Assembly (NCBI RefSeq): GCF_023273875.1
Contig: NZ_CP096882.1
Coordinates: forward strand, 3,906,001 to 3,970,000
Length of the DNA stretch: 64,000 bases
Direction of reading: 5' to 3'
From: Pseudarthrobacter sp. SSS035
GTDB lineage: Bacteria > Actinomycetota > Actinomycetes > Actinomycetales > Micrococcaceae
Made by a program: the position numbers and the translations under genes. Position 1 is the stretch's first letter. Each line of letters begins with the position of its first letter. This document shows positions 1 through 8,351 of the stretch, one piece after another. Under the pieces are notes generated by a model. It had not been told where the DNA came from and made no database searches. It saw only the letters and a list, made by a program, of their open reading frames with translations.

Positions 1-382
1 CTCAACTTCCAACCGGAATAGCTGAGTGTTTGGCCGCGAACGGACGCTTGAGTCCTCGCTCAAGGGGGCTTAAGTGTCTGTGAGGATTGTGGTGGCTGGT
101 CTGGGACTGGCTGGCAGAGTGGGTATTGGCCGTTCAGCCCCGTGGGATGTGACTCATTAAGTGTTTGGCCCTGCAAGGGGTGTCTTTGAATGGATCTGTC
201 CATCCGCGGGGTTGGCGGCCGGTACCACCCGGCCCACCTCGGTAACTTGATCAGAAGGTTGTCCGCCTCTTTGGGGGCGTGGCTCGTCACAGTGTTGTTC
301 CGAAGTGACCTCTACCCGGACTGGTACCGGCCGTGTACGGCCCTGACCATATCCGCGAATAGAGGAAGGTGCCAGAACCGCT
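1..382 (+). other. Non-coding left flank of the first IS110-type element, possible bridge-RNA region
   Basis: No convincing gene is present in these 382 bases before the transposase start. The sequence has an 11-bp direct repeat (AGTGTTTGGCC at 25-35 and 160-170), a small hairpin CTTGAG/CTCAAG at 47-64, and a perfect hairpin GGCCGT/ACGGCC at 329-342. In IS110-group elements the left end upstream of the transposase is known to encode a structured guide (bridge) RNA. A long 5' flank here against only about 25 bases between the 3' stop and the next gene fits that layout. The exact element end is not defined, and the RNA assignment is inference. Confidence 0.35.
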
Positions 383-1454
383 ATGACTATCGTTGCTCAT
401 TCCCGCCCTTTTGTCGTCGGCGTCGATACGCACGCCAAGAACCATGTCTACGCCATCATCACCGGCAACACCGGTGAGCTGACCGCCACCCGGGACTTCC
501 CCACCACCGGGGCCGGCATTACCCGCGCAATCGCCTGGGTCGCGCGCCGCACCGGCGCTGATCTGGCGACCTTGTGGGTGATCGAGGGTGCTGCTTCCTA
601 CGGCGCTCTGCTGGCCGGTTCCGTCGACGCCGCCGGCTACACGGTCGCCGAAGCCGCGCGCATGGATGCCCGAGCCCATCACGGGGTCGGCAAATCAGAT
701 CCGCTCGACGCGCACCGGATCGCCGCAGCCGTCCTGCCCCTGGATGAGCAGCAACTGCGCCAGCCACGGCTGAACGAAGGAGTCCGAGCTGCCCTGCGGA
801 TCCTGGTCACCGCACGGGAATCCATGACCACCGACCGTACCCGGGGCGTGAACGCGTTGACCGCCCTGCTCCGGGTCAACGACCTTGGCCTGGATGCGCG
901 CAAACCCTTGACCGGAACCCAGATCACCGAAGCCTCCCGCTGGCGGGCCCGGGAAGAACCGCTGGCTCAGTCCGTTGCCCGCGCCGAAGCAGTCCGGCTG
1001 GCCAAACACATCACCGAACTCGACGCGGACATCAAAACCAACAACGACCAAATCACCGGACTGGTCGAAATCAGCGAAGCCGCACCCCTCCTCAAGGAGA
1101 CCGGGATCGGTCCCGTCACGGCCGCCATCTGCCTGAGCGTCTGGTCCCACCGGGGACGCGTCCATTCCGAGGCCGCCTTCGCGTCCCTGGCCGGAGCCAG
1201 CCCTATCCACGCCTCGTCAGGGAACACCGTCCGGCACAGACTCAACCGCGGCGGGCGACAGAACCCTGAACAAGGCCCTGCACATCATCGCCCTGAGCCG
1301 GATGACCTTCGAGCCCGCCACCATCGACTACGTCCAGAAACGCCAAGCCGAAGGACGAACAAAAAAGGAGATCCGCCGGTGCCTGAAACGCTATCTCGCC
1401 CGACGGATCTACCGAATACTCAACGCCGCAAACCCAGACCCCGGCCACGCTTGA
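383..1454 (+). pseudogene. IS110-family transposase with a +1 frameshift
   Basis: This is a DEDD transposase/recombinase of the IS110 family. The N-terminal RuvC-like domain shows the acidic residues D15 (GVDTH), E68 (VIEG), D106 and D109 (KSDPLDA). The C-terminal domain has the conserved serine region GASPIHASSG near residues 271-280. After codon 290 the frame breaks: the run GGCGGGCGAC at 1250-1259 has one extra base, and the expected C-terminus (GDRTLNKALH onward) continues in the +1 frame to a TGA at 1452-1454. The restored protein would be about 356 aa, a normal family length. The uncorrected frame runs to 1483 with an unrelated tail. GAGGAAGG lies upstream of the ATG. Probably inactive unless the base is a sequencing error. 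Confidence 0.85.
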
Positions 1455-1479
1455 CAACCATAGAAGGATCCTTTCGCGC

Positions 1480-2208
1480 TTAAGCCCGGCGGACCGGGAT
1501 GAACACCCTGGGCTGGTCCGTCCACGTTCCGGACAGCCGAGAGGTCGTGCGGCGCATGATCTGTTCAGAAGCGGCCCGGGCGGTGGCGGCGTCCCCGGCG
1601 GCAACCGCTTCGGCGAGATCGACGTGCCACTGCAGCGCCCCCTCATGGGGGTGGTCCGGCATCAGTCCGTGGACCGTGCGCCCCGTCAGCGTCTCCGCCA
1701 CCTGCCCCATCAGGTTGGCGAACATTTCGTTCCCCGATCCGGAGAGGAGGACGGAGTGAAACGCGATGTCCAGCTCCAGGAACTTCTGCGCGTCCCCGGA
1801 GTGGCCGGCGTCGCGCAGGGCATGGGCAATGTCCACCAGCTCACGCCGGAGCTGCGCCGGGGCATTGTTCGCGGCCAGCTCGGCAGCTGCGGGCTCGACG
1901 GCGGAACGCAGTTCGATCAGTGACCGCAGCTGGGCGCCGCGGGCGTCGCTGGACAGCCGCCAGCGGATGACCTGGGAATCGAAGGGGTTCCAGCGGCTCG
2001 GCGGCAGCACCCGGATCCCCACCCGCTTCGTGGTTTCCACGAGGCCCAGGGACTGGAGGACCCGCACGGCCTCGCGGACCACGGAACGCGAAACCTGCAG
2101 TTCTTCCTCAAGGTGCTCGGCCAGCATGATGTGTCCGGTGGGCAGCTCGCCCGTGATGATCCGCGTGCCAAGGTTCTCGATGGCACGGTGGTGCAGGCTG
2201 GTCGACAT
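1480..2208 (-). CDS. GntR/FadR-family transcriptional regulator, likely gluconate/pentose-phosphate repressor
   Basis: A 242-aa FadR-type GntR regulator. The N-terminal winged helix-turn-helix covers about residues 5-70 (VSRSVVREAVRVLQSLGLVE is the recognition segment). The C-terminal all-helical FCD ligand-binding domain follows, with acidic and histidine positions typical of metal-binding FCD domains (LELDIAFHS, LQWHVDLAEA). The gene is divergent from gnd, and regulators in this position in actinobacteria commonly respond to gluconate or phosphogluconate. That effector is inferred. I chose the ATG at 2206-2208 because the family domain begins directly after it; the frame stays open upstream across the gnd start but that extension has no family similarity. 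The 3' end abuts the IS110 remnant. Confidence 0.85.
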   Translation of the reverse strand: MSTSLHHRAIENLGTRIITGELPTGHIMLAEHLEEELQVSRSVVREAVRVLQSLGLVETTKRVGIRVLPPSRWNPFDSQVIRWRLSSDARGAQLRSLIELRSAVEPAAAELAANNAPAQLRRELVDIAHALRDAGHSGDAQKFLELDIAFHSVLLSGSGNEMFANLMGQVAETLTGRTVHGLMPDHPHEGALQWHVDLAEAVAAGDAATARAASEQIMRRTTSRLSGTWTDQPRVFIPVRRA

Positions 2209-2380
2209 GGACTCAAGCCTAAACTGGGATTGACTGGCCCCGTTCCACAAAGTGGGCACCGCTTCCCTCAAGCCGATTGAATATATATGCTTTATTAGGA
2301 TCCATCGGTTCGTGACAGCGTGCTTCGCAGCGAACGCGGAGCCATCTGCACATCCATTGCACAACGAAATTGGAGTTTTG
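2209..2380. promoter_or_regulatory. Divergent gntR-gnd control region
   Basis: This 172-base gap separates two divergent starts. It has an AT-rich core around 2278-2300 (GAATATATATGCTTTATTAG) that stands out against the GC-rich surroundings and is the likely promoter and operator area. A GGAG ribosome-binding site sits at 2372-2375, nine bases before the gnd ATG. I could not identify a clear palindromic FadR-type operator. Confidence 0.45.
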
Positions 2381-3817
2381 ATGTCTGCACACATCGGTGT
2401 CACCGGCCTTGCGGTGATGGGCGCCAACCTGGCCCGCAACCTGGCCCGCAACGGCTTCACCGTTGCCCTGCACAACAGGTCCGTCGAAAAGACCGACGCG
2501 CTGCTCGAAAAGCACGGCACGGACGGCGACTTCGTCCGTACCGAGACGCTGCAGGAACTTGTTGACTCGCTGGAGAAGCCCCGCCGCGTCCTGATCATGG
2601 TCAAGGCCGGCAAGCCGGTTGACTCGGTCATCGAGCAGCTTGAACCCCTGCTGGAAGCCGGCGACATCATCATCGACGCCGGAAACTCCCACTACGAGGA
2701 CACCCGCCGCCGCGAAGCCGCGCTGGCGAAGAAGGACCTGCACTTCGTCGGCATCGGCGTCTCCGGCGGTGAGGAAGGTGCCCTGAACGGCCCGTCCATC
2801 ATGCCCGGTGGTTCCAAGGAGTCCTACGACGCCCTCGGCCCGCTGCTCGAAAAGATCTCTGCGCACGTCGACGGCAAGCCCTGCTGCGCCTGGATCGGCA
2901 CCGACGGGGCCGGCCACTTCGTCAAGATGGTCCACAACGGCATTGAATACGCCGACATGCAGGTCATCGGCGAAGCCTTCGACCTCCTCCGCTCCGGCGC
3001 CGGCATCGAACCCGCAGACCAGGCCAAGATCTTCGAAGAATGGAACAAGGGCGAGCTCGCCTCCTTCCTGATCGAAATCTCCGCCGAGGTCCTGGGCCAC
3101 GTTGACACCCGCACCGGCAAGCCGTTCGTCGATGTTGTGGTGGATGCAGCAGGCCAGAAGGGCACCGGCCGCTGGACGGTCATCTCCGCGCTGGAGCTTG
3201 GTTCCCCGACATCGGGCATCGCCGAGTCGGTCTTCGCCCGCGCCCTGTCATCGCAGTCCGAACAGCGCAAGATCGCCCAGGAATTGCTCGCCGGTGAGGA
3301 AATCGCCGTCGACGTTCCGGACACCTTTGTTGAGGACGTCCGCCAGGCGCTGTACGCGTCCAAGCTGGTTTCCTACGCCCAGGGCCTGGACATGCTGACC
3401 TCGGCAGCCAAGGAATACGGCTGGGACCTCAAGCTGGACGAGATTGCTTCGCTGTGGCGCGGCGGCTGCATCATCCGTGCCGAGCTGCTCAAGGAAATCA
3501 CCAACGCCTACGCCGCCGAGGACAAGCCGGCCAACCTGCTGTTCGCCCCGGCGTTCACGAAGGCCATCGCCGAGGTCCTGCCCGCATGGCGCCGCGTGGT
3601 CTCCACCGCCGTCCAGCTCGGCATCCCCGTGCCGGTCTTCTCCTCGTCGCTGGCCTACTACGACGGCCTGCGCCGCAAGCGTCTGCCGGCCGCAGTGATC
3701 CAGGGCCAGCGTGACCTCTTCGGCGCGCACACCTACGGCCGTGTTGACGCCGAGGGCACGTTCCACACCCTGTGGGGCGAGGACAAGTCCGAAATCGAAG
3801 CAGTGGACACGCACTGA
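2381..3817 (+). CDS. gnd: 6-phosphogluconate dehydrogenase, decarboxylating
   Basis: A 478-aa enzyme of the oxidative pentose phosphate pathway. It converts 6-phosphogluconate to ribulose 5-phosphate and CO2 while reducing NADP+. The N-terminal Rossmann domain starts with GLAVMGANLARN and carries HNRS after the second strand, an NADP-type position. The substrate-binding segments IGVSGGEEGA and KMVHNGIEYADMQ are present, and the all-helical C-terminal domain is complete. Length matches the gram-positive and enteric homodimeric class. The start is supported by GGAG nine bases upstream; the open frame extends further upstream without similarity. A GntR regulator is divergent. Confidence 0.97.
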   Translation: MSAHIGVTGLAVMGANLARNLARNGFTVALHNRSVEKTDALLEKHGTDGDFVRTETLQELVDSLEKPRRVLIMVKAGKPVDSVIEQLEPLLEAGDIIIDAGNSHYEDTRRREAALAKKDLHFVGIGVSGGEEGALNGPSIMPGGSKESYDALGPLLEKISAHVDGKPCCAWIGTDGAGHFVKMVHNGIEYADMQVIGEAFDLLRSGAGIEPADQAKIFEEWNKGELASFLIEISAEVLGHVDTRTGKPFVDVVVDAAGQKGTGRWTVISALELGSPTSGIAESVFARALSSQSEQRKIAQELLAGEEIAVDVPDTFVEDVRQALYASKLVSYAQGLDMLTSAAKEYGWDLKLDEIASLWRGGCIIRAELLKEITNAYAAEDKPANLLFAPAFTKAIAEVLPAWRRVVSTAVQLGIPVPVFSSSLAYYDGLRRKRLPAAVIQGQRDLFGAHTYGRVDAEGTFHTLWGEDKSEIEAVDTH

Positions 3818-3941
3818 TCCCCATGCTCTGATTGCATCAAGCTGCAAGCCCTGCGGCCGGCACTTCCCGGATATTCTGGGAGCTGCCGGCCGTTGGCGTT
3901 TCCCGCAGCAGCCGCGGTGTCCGTCCATCCAAGGAGTCAGA

Positions 3942-4775
3942 ATGCCCAAGCCAGTCGCATTTGTTACGGGAGCCTCCACGGGTATCGGCTTCGAGGCGGC
4001 GAAGAAGCTCAGCAGCCATGGCTTCATCGTCTACGCCGGCGCCCGCCGCGTGGACAGGATGGAGCCGCTGAAAGCGCTTGGCGTCCAGGTCCTGGCACTG
4101 GACGTGACGGACGACGATTCGATGCGTGCCGCCGTCGGCCGTGTCCTGGAAGAGCGCGGGCGGATAGACGTTCTGGTCAACAACGCCGGCTACGGCTCCT
4201 ATGGGGCGCTGGAAGACGTGGATCTGGCCGAAGGCCGGCGCCAATTCGAAGTGAACGTCTTTGGCCTTGCCAGAATGACCCAGCTGGTCCTGCCGGCCAT
4301 GCGGAGTGCGGGCCGGGGCAGGATCATCAACATCTCGTCCATCGGCGGAAAATTCTACGAACCCCTTGGTGCCTGGTACCACGCCACGAAGTTCGCCGTG
4401 GAGGGCATGAGCGATGCACTGCGGCTGGAACTCAAGCCGCACGGCATCGACGTCGCCATCATTGAACCGGCAAGTACGCTCAGCGAATGGGGCCGGATTT
4501 CCGCTGACGGGCTGCTGGCCAGCAGCGGCGAGGGGCCGTACGCTGCCCAGGCAAAGCACATGGCGGATGTCCTGGCGTCCACGGACAGGCCGGAAACGTC
4601 AACGCAGCCGGCGGTGATTGCTGCGGCTGTACTGCACGCGGCCACGGCCGCGCGTCCCCGGACCCGGTATCCGGTGGGCAGGGGAGCGGCAGCCATTCTG
4701 GGCCTGCGGCGCGTCCTGCCGGACCGGCTCTATGACGCGGTGGTCATGGCAGTCCTGAAGCGTGTTGCCGGGTAG
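3942..4775 (+). CDS. Short-chain dehydrogenase/reductase
   Basis: A 277-aa classical SDR oxidoreductase of unknown substrate. The cofactor motif TGASTGIG lies at residues 9-16, NNAGYG follows the fourth strand, and the catalytic Ser...Tyr-x-x-x-Lys is visible as NISSIGG followed by YHATK. ARR after the second strand suggests NADP(H) preference. The subfamily with the extended C-terminus (IEPASTLSEWG and a roughly 80-residue tail) often acts on lipids or ketones, but no function can be fixed. AAGGAG precedes the ATG at 3942. The gene follows gnd by about 124 bp and converges on cysE. Confidence 0.9.
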   Translation: MPKPVAFVTGASTGIGFEAAKKLSSHGFIVYAGARRVDRMEPLKALGVQVLALDVTDDDSMRAAVGRVLEERGRIDVLVNNAGYGSYGALEDVDLAEGRRQFEVNVFGLARMTQLVLPAMRSAGRGRIINISSIGGKFYEPLGAWYHATKFAVEGMSDALRLELKPHGIDVAIIEPASTLSEWGRISADGLLASSGEGPYAAQAKHMADVLASTDRPETSTQPAVIAAAVLHAATAARPRTRYPVGRGAAAILGLRRVLPDRLYDAVVMAVLKRVAG

Positions 4776-4791
4776 AGGCTGCAGCGAAGGG

Positions 4792-5376
4792 TCAGATCCG
4801 GTATTCGATGTCGTACTCGGCTGGATCCACTGCGGGCTTGGTTTCGCGCTGGGCATCGCGGTGGCGCCACTTGGCAGGCACCCCGGTGACAATCGATTCC
4901 GGCGGCGCGTCCTTGACCACCACGGCGTTGGCGCCCACGGCGCTGTCCCGGCCGATGGTGATGGGTCCCAGGATCTTGGCCCCGGCACCGATGGTGACCC
5001 GGTCCTCAATGGTGGGGTGGCGCTTGACCTTGGCCAGGGAGCGGCCGCCCAACGTGACACCGTGGTAGATCATCACGTCTTCGCCGATTTCGGCGGTCTC
5101 GCCGATGACCACACCCATGCCGTGGTCGATAAAGAAGCGCCGGCCGATCGTGGCGCCGGGATGGATCTCGATTCCGGTCAGGAAGCGGCCCAGCTGCGAC
5201 ACCAGTCGCGCCGGGAACCGCAGCCCCGGGGTCTGCCACATGCGGTGCGTCAGCCGGTGGATCCAGATGGCGTGCAGCCCAGAATAGGCGAAAAAATTCT
5301 CAAAAGAACCTCGAGCCGCCGGGTCGTGTGACCGGGCGGCGTCGAGGTCTTCCTTCAGTCTTGCGAAAAAGCCCAC
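4792..5376 (-). CDS. cysE: Serine O-acetyltransferase
   Basis: A 194-aa serine acetyltransferase that makes O-acetylserine from serine and acetyl-CoA, the first step of cysteine synthesis. The left-handed beta-helix hexapeptide repeats are clear (IHPGATIGRRFFIDHGMGVV, IGETAEIGEDVMIYHGVTLG, ITIGRDSAVGANAVVVKD), with the catalytic Asp-His pair in IDHGMG. It is the short form without the extended N-terminal helical domain of E. coli CysE, usual in gram-positive bacteria. It lies 39 bp downstream of cysK on the same strand, so the two probably form one cysteine operon. The C-terminus (DIEYRI) may be the tail that docks into CysK. Confidence 0.95.
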   Translation of the reverse strand: MGFFARLKEDLDAARSHDPAARGSFENFFAYSGLHAIWIHRLTHRMWQTPGLRFPARLVSQLGRFLTGIEIHPGATIGRRFFIDHGMGVVIGETAEIGEDVMIYHGVTLGGRSLAKVKRHPTIEDRVTIGAGAKILGPITIGRDSAVGANAVVVKDAPPESIVTGVPAKWRHRDAQRETKPAVDPAEYDIEYRI

Positions 5377-5415
5377 AAAGTTCTTTCTACAGGAAACGGG
5401 GCGACAACGGACTGA

Positions 5416-6351
5416 TCAGCCGCGGATGTCGTCATAGAGCACGGTGGAGATGTAACGCTCACCGAAGTCGCAGACAACCGCCACGATCAGCTTGCCGGCG
5501 TTCTCCGGACGCTTGGCCAGTTCCAGGGCACCCCAGACGATGGCGCCGGAGGAGATGCCGCCGAGGATGCCTTCCTTGACGCCGAGTTCACGGGCGACGC
5601 GGACGGAATCCTCCAGGGTGGCGTCCAGGACTTCGTCGTAGACGTTGGTGTCCAGGATTTCCGGGATGAAGTTCGCACCGATGCCCTGGATCTTGTGCGG
5701 CCCGGGAGCGCCGCCGTTCAGGATGGCGGAGTCCTTCGGCTCGATGGCCACAATCTGGACGTCAGGATTGCGTTCCTTCAGGACCTGGCCGACGCCGGTG
5801 ACGGTGCCGCCGGTGCCGATGCCGGCGACGAAGATGTCCACCTTGCCGTCGGTGTCGGACCAGATTTCCTCGGCGGTGGTGGTGCGGTGGATCTCAGGGT
5901 TGGCCTCGTTGGCGAACTGCTGGGCCCAGATGGAGTTCTCCGTGTTGGCAACGATTTCCTGGGCCTTTTCCACGGCGCCGCGCATGCCCTCGGAACCCGG
6001 GGTCAGCACAATCTCGGCACCGAACGCCCGCAGCATAACGCGGCGTTCGGTGGACATGGTCTCGGGCATGGTCAGGATGACCTTGTAGCCGCGGGCAGCG
6101 CCCACCATGGCCAGGGCGATGCCGGTGTTGCCGGAGGTGCCTTCAACAATGGTGCCGCCGGGCTTGAGGGCGCCGGACTTCTCGGCGGCGTCAACGATGG
6201 CTACGCCGATGCGGTCCTTGACGCTGTTGGCCGGGTTGTAGAACTCCAGCTTGACCGCCACAGTGGCGCCCAGGCCCTCGGTGAGCCGGTTCAGGCGGAC
6301 CAGCGGAGTGCCGCCGACCAGCTGCGTTACATCGTCATAGATCCGTGCCAT
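5416..6351 (-). CDS. cysK: Cysteine synthase A (O-acetylserine sulfhydrylase)
   Basis: A 311-aa PLP enzyme that combines O-acetylserine with sulfide to give cysteine. The Schiff-base lysine is K45 in NSVKDRIG, the SGNTG phosphate/substrate loop is at residues 73-77, and the glycine-rich PLP phosphate loop GIGTGGT is present further on. Length is that of the CysK family. I start at the ATG at 6349-6351; a TTG seven codons upstream is open but less likely. The cysE gene follows in the same direction, giving both steps of cysteine synthesis in one transcript. Confidence 0.96.
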   Translation of the reverse strand: MARIYDDVTQLVGGTPLVRLNRLTEGLGATVAVKLEFYNPANSVKDRIGVAIVDAAEKSGALKPGGTIVEGTSGNTGIALAMVGAARGYKVILTMPETMSTERRVMLRAFGAEIVLTPGSEGMRGAVEKAQEIVANTENSIWAQQFANEANPEIHRTTTAEEIWSDTDGKVDIFVAGIGTGGTVTGVGQVLKERNPDVQIVAIEPKDSAILNGGAPGPHKIQGIGANFIPEILDTNVYDEVLDATLEDSVRVARELGVKEGILGGISSGAIVWGALELAKRPENAGKLIVAVVCDFGERYISTVLYDDIRG

Positions 6352-6416
6352 GTAGATATGCCTATCTCTCAAGAGTGAATGCTGAGGTCAGCCTAACGAT
6401 GGCTGAGCGGCCGCTG

Positions 6417-6941
6417 CTAAGCATTAAGCCATGCAGAGTAATATTTCCTGGCCTTCGCGAGCTTCGGATTGATGATCACCTGGCAGTAGCCCTGCTCGGG
6501 ATACTTGGCGTAATAGTCCTGGTGGACGTCTTCCGCCACATGGAACCGTGGCAGCCGGCTGACCTCGGTCACAATCGGGTGCGACCACAGGGCCTGGTTC
6601 CGTTCGATGGCTTCCTCGAAGAGAATCTTCTCCTCGGTGTTCTCATAGAACATGGACGAGCGGTACTGCGTGCCCACGTCGTAGCCCTGGCGGTTGAGCG
6701 TGGTGGGATCGTGCAGCGCGAAGAACATGTCCAGGATGACCTCGGGCGGGATGACGGACTCGTCGAAAGTGACCGCCACGACCTCAGCATGGCCCGTGGT
6801 CCCGCCGCAGACGGAGTAGTAGTCAGGCCGGGGGTCATGGCCACCCGTGTAGCCGGAAATCACCGAGGAGACTCCCTTGGTTTTCTGGTAGACAGCATCA
6901 AGGCACCAGAAGCAGCCCCCGCCAAGAACAAAAGTTTTCAT
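6417..6941 (-). CDS. msrA: Peptide methionine sulfoxide reductase MsrA
   Basis: A 174-aa cytoplasmic repair enzyme that reduces the S epimer of methionine sulfoxide in proteins and free methionine. The signature GGCFWC contains the catalytic C10, with C13 beside it, and the rest of the fold follows (SGYTGGH, GHAEVVAV, QYRSSMFY). AGAGG lies just upstream of the ATG at 6939-6941. Single-domain MsrA with no MsrB partner nearby. It is divergent from the Nif3-like gene, leaving about 100 bp for both promoters. Confidence 0.96.
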   Translation of the reverse strand: MKTFVLGGGCFWCLDAVYQKTKGVSSVISGYTGGHDPRPDYYSVCGGTTGHAEVVAVTFDESVIPPEVILDMFFALHDPTTLNRQGYDVGTQYRSSMFYENTEEKILFEEAIERNQALWSHPIVTEVSRLPRFHVAEDVHQDYYAKYPEQGYCQVIINPKLAKARKYYSAWLNA

Positions 6942-7040
6942 GACCTCTTCAATGGTTGAGCGCGCCGGATGATTCCCTGACCACCCTACGAGACTTTGAA
7001 AGATGCCGGGCAAACGGCCCGATGGGGTAAAACTGAGACT

Positions 7041-7964
7041 ATGGAATCTGCAGACACCGGCGTTACAGATGCGGACAAGCACGACGACGGCACCCTTACC
7101 GGGGAGGACGCTGCAGCGGATGGTCCGGCTGCTCCCACGCTGGGCCAGGTTCTGCTGGCGGTCGAGGAACTCTGGCCCGAGTCGCTGGCCGAAAACTGGG
7201 ACGAAGTAGGGCTCGTGGCCGGCCACCCGTCAGCGCCCGTGACCAGGGTGATGTTCGCCGTTGATCCCACGCTCACGGTGATCGAGGAAGCCGTGGAATG
7301 GGGTGCCGAGCTCCTGATCACCCACCACCCGCTGCTCCTCAAAGGCGTCACGTCCGTGGCCGCCACCACCGCCAAGGGGCAGGCCATCCACCGTCTCATC
7401 GAGTCTGGCACCGCGCTCCTGACCGTCCACACCAACGGTGATTCCGCCGTCGGGGGCGTTTCCGACGTCCTGGCTGATGCGCTGGGACTGGAGGGCGTCG
7501 TCCCGCTGACCGTTGCCGCGAACGGCCTGCCCGAGGAAGGCATCGGACGCGTGGGTGATCTGGCGGACGTGATGAGCCTGGGCGATTTCGCAGCCAGGGT
7601 GTTCGGCATCCTGCCGTCGGTGGCCGGGGGAGTCCGCGTGTCCGGGGATAAGGATGGGCTGGTGCGGCGCATAGCCGTGTGCGGCGGGGCGGGGGATTCC
7701 CTGTTCAACGAGGTGCGGGCCAACAATGCCGACGTCTATGTCACCGCCGACCTCCGGCACCATCCGGCGTCCGAAGCCCGCGAAGCGGCAGTGAACGGCC
7801 GGCCGTACCTGATTGACGTTTCGCACTTCGCCAGCGAATGGCTCTGGCTGCCTGCCGCGGCGTCGGCACTGGGCAATGTGCTCGCCGATCAGGGCCACGA
7901 CGTCGAGATCCAGGTAAGCACCACCAACAGCGATCCGTGGGACTTCATTCTGACTCCTGGCTAA
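7041..7964 (+). CDS. Nif3-like dinuclear metal centre protein
   Basis: A 307-aa member of the NIF3/YqfO family. These proteins form toroids with a two-metal site; a GTP cyclohydrolase-like activity has been suggested for some but the cellular role is unclear. Metal ligands are visible as ITHHP, the acidic TVHTNGDSAVGG segment, and a late His/Glu pair in VSHFASEW. The family insert present in longer YqfO proteins is absent. The first roughly 30 residues are acidic and low in complexity, so the start is uncertain: ATG at 7041 is used, with a TTG at 6996 also open. In many actinobacteria a zinc-ribbon-family gene follows directly; here an IS110-family element lies between. Confidence 0.88.
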   Translation: MESADTGVTDADKHDDGTLTGEDAAADGPAAPTLGQVLLAVEELWPESLAENWDEVGLVAGHPSAPVTRVMFAVDPTLTVIEEAVEWGAELLITHHPLLLKGVTSVAATTAKGQAIHRLIESGTALLTVHTNGDSAVGGVSDVLADALGLEGVVPLTVAANGLPEEGIGRVGDLADVMSLGDFAARVFGILPSVAGGVRVSGDKDGLVRRIAVCGGAGDSLFNEVRANNADVYVTADLRHHPASEAREAAVNGRPYLIDVSHFASEWLWLPAAASALGNVLADQGHDVEIQVSTTNSDPWDFILTPG

Positions 7965-8058
7965 GCCTGGCGTGCGAAGTCCGTCGCCGGGCCCACACCG
8001 AGCGCAGCGAGGTTTGGGAGCCGGTGGGGACGTAGCGAGGCAGGGGAGCACGCCAGGC
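7965..8058. repeat. 94-bp inverted-repeat-bounded intergenic element
   Basis: Directly after the Nif3-like stop codon, GCCTGGCGTGC (7965-7975) faces a perfect 11-bp complement GCACGCCAGGC (8048-8058). The interior has further complementary blocks rich in GAGCGCAGCGAGG-like sequence. There is no T-run, so it does not look like a simple intrinsic terminator. It could be a REP/MITE-like dispersed palindrome. Only one copy is seen in this window. Confidence 0.6.
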
Positions 8059-8351
8059 GCTGATATGTAGGTCCGGTTGTCAAGGGGCAGAGGTGAGCGG
8101 CTCCAGGCTTTTGGTTCCGGGGGCCGCTCATCGTGTGCCGGCAGGTCGTGGTCTGGGTGCTGGCGAGTCTTTCTCGACTGCAGTGTCAGGCTGACATTCG
8201 CGGGTTGGTTACCGCATGACGATTTGTTCGGCTGGAGCTTATCGGTGTCTAGAATCGAGCGGCGACGGTTTGAACCCGTCTGCTCATAGCGCGATCTCGA
8301 GTTAGTTCCGTGTGCTGCCGCGGCATCTCACCACGTTCCGGGGGCACGTCT
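8059..8351 (-). ncRNA. 3' non-coding region of the second IS110-family element, candidate bridge RNA
   Basis: About 290 bases with no gene lie downstream of the transposase stop. Three compact hairpins are visible: TGAGCGGC/GCCGCTCA (8094-8101 with 8123-8130), TGTCA/TGACA around a 3-base loop (8184-8196), and GACGG/CCGTC (8264-8280). A TTGACA box on the minus strand at 8078-8083 would suit the -35 half of a promoter formed when the element circularises. In the IS1111 group the guide RNA is encoded 3' of the transposase, and this layout matches. Boundaries and RNA identity are inference. Confidence 0.4.

Noticed and set aside
1250..1454. Programmed +1 frameshifting in the first IS110 transposase
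   Set aside because: IS110-family transposases are single-frame proteins and no slippery motif or stimulatory structure is evident; a one-base insertion explains the sequence.
1480..2673. 397-aa version of the GntR regulator
   Set aside because: The extra N-terminal part is antisense to the gnd start and has no family similarity; the domain starts at 2208.
8077..8289. 70-codon plus-strand frame in the IS flank
   Set aside because: It has no domain or ribosome-binding site and overlaps the hairpins of the element's non-coding region.
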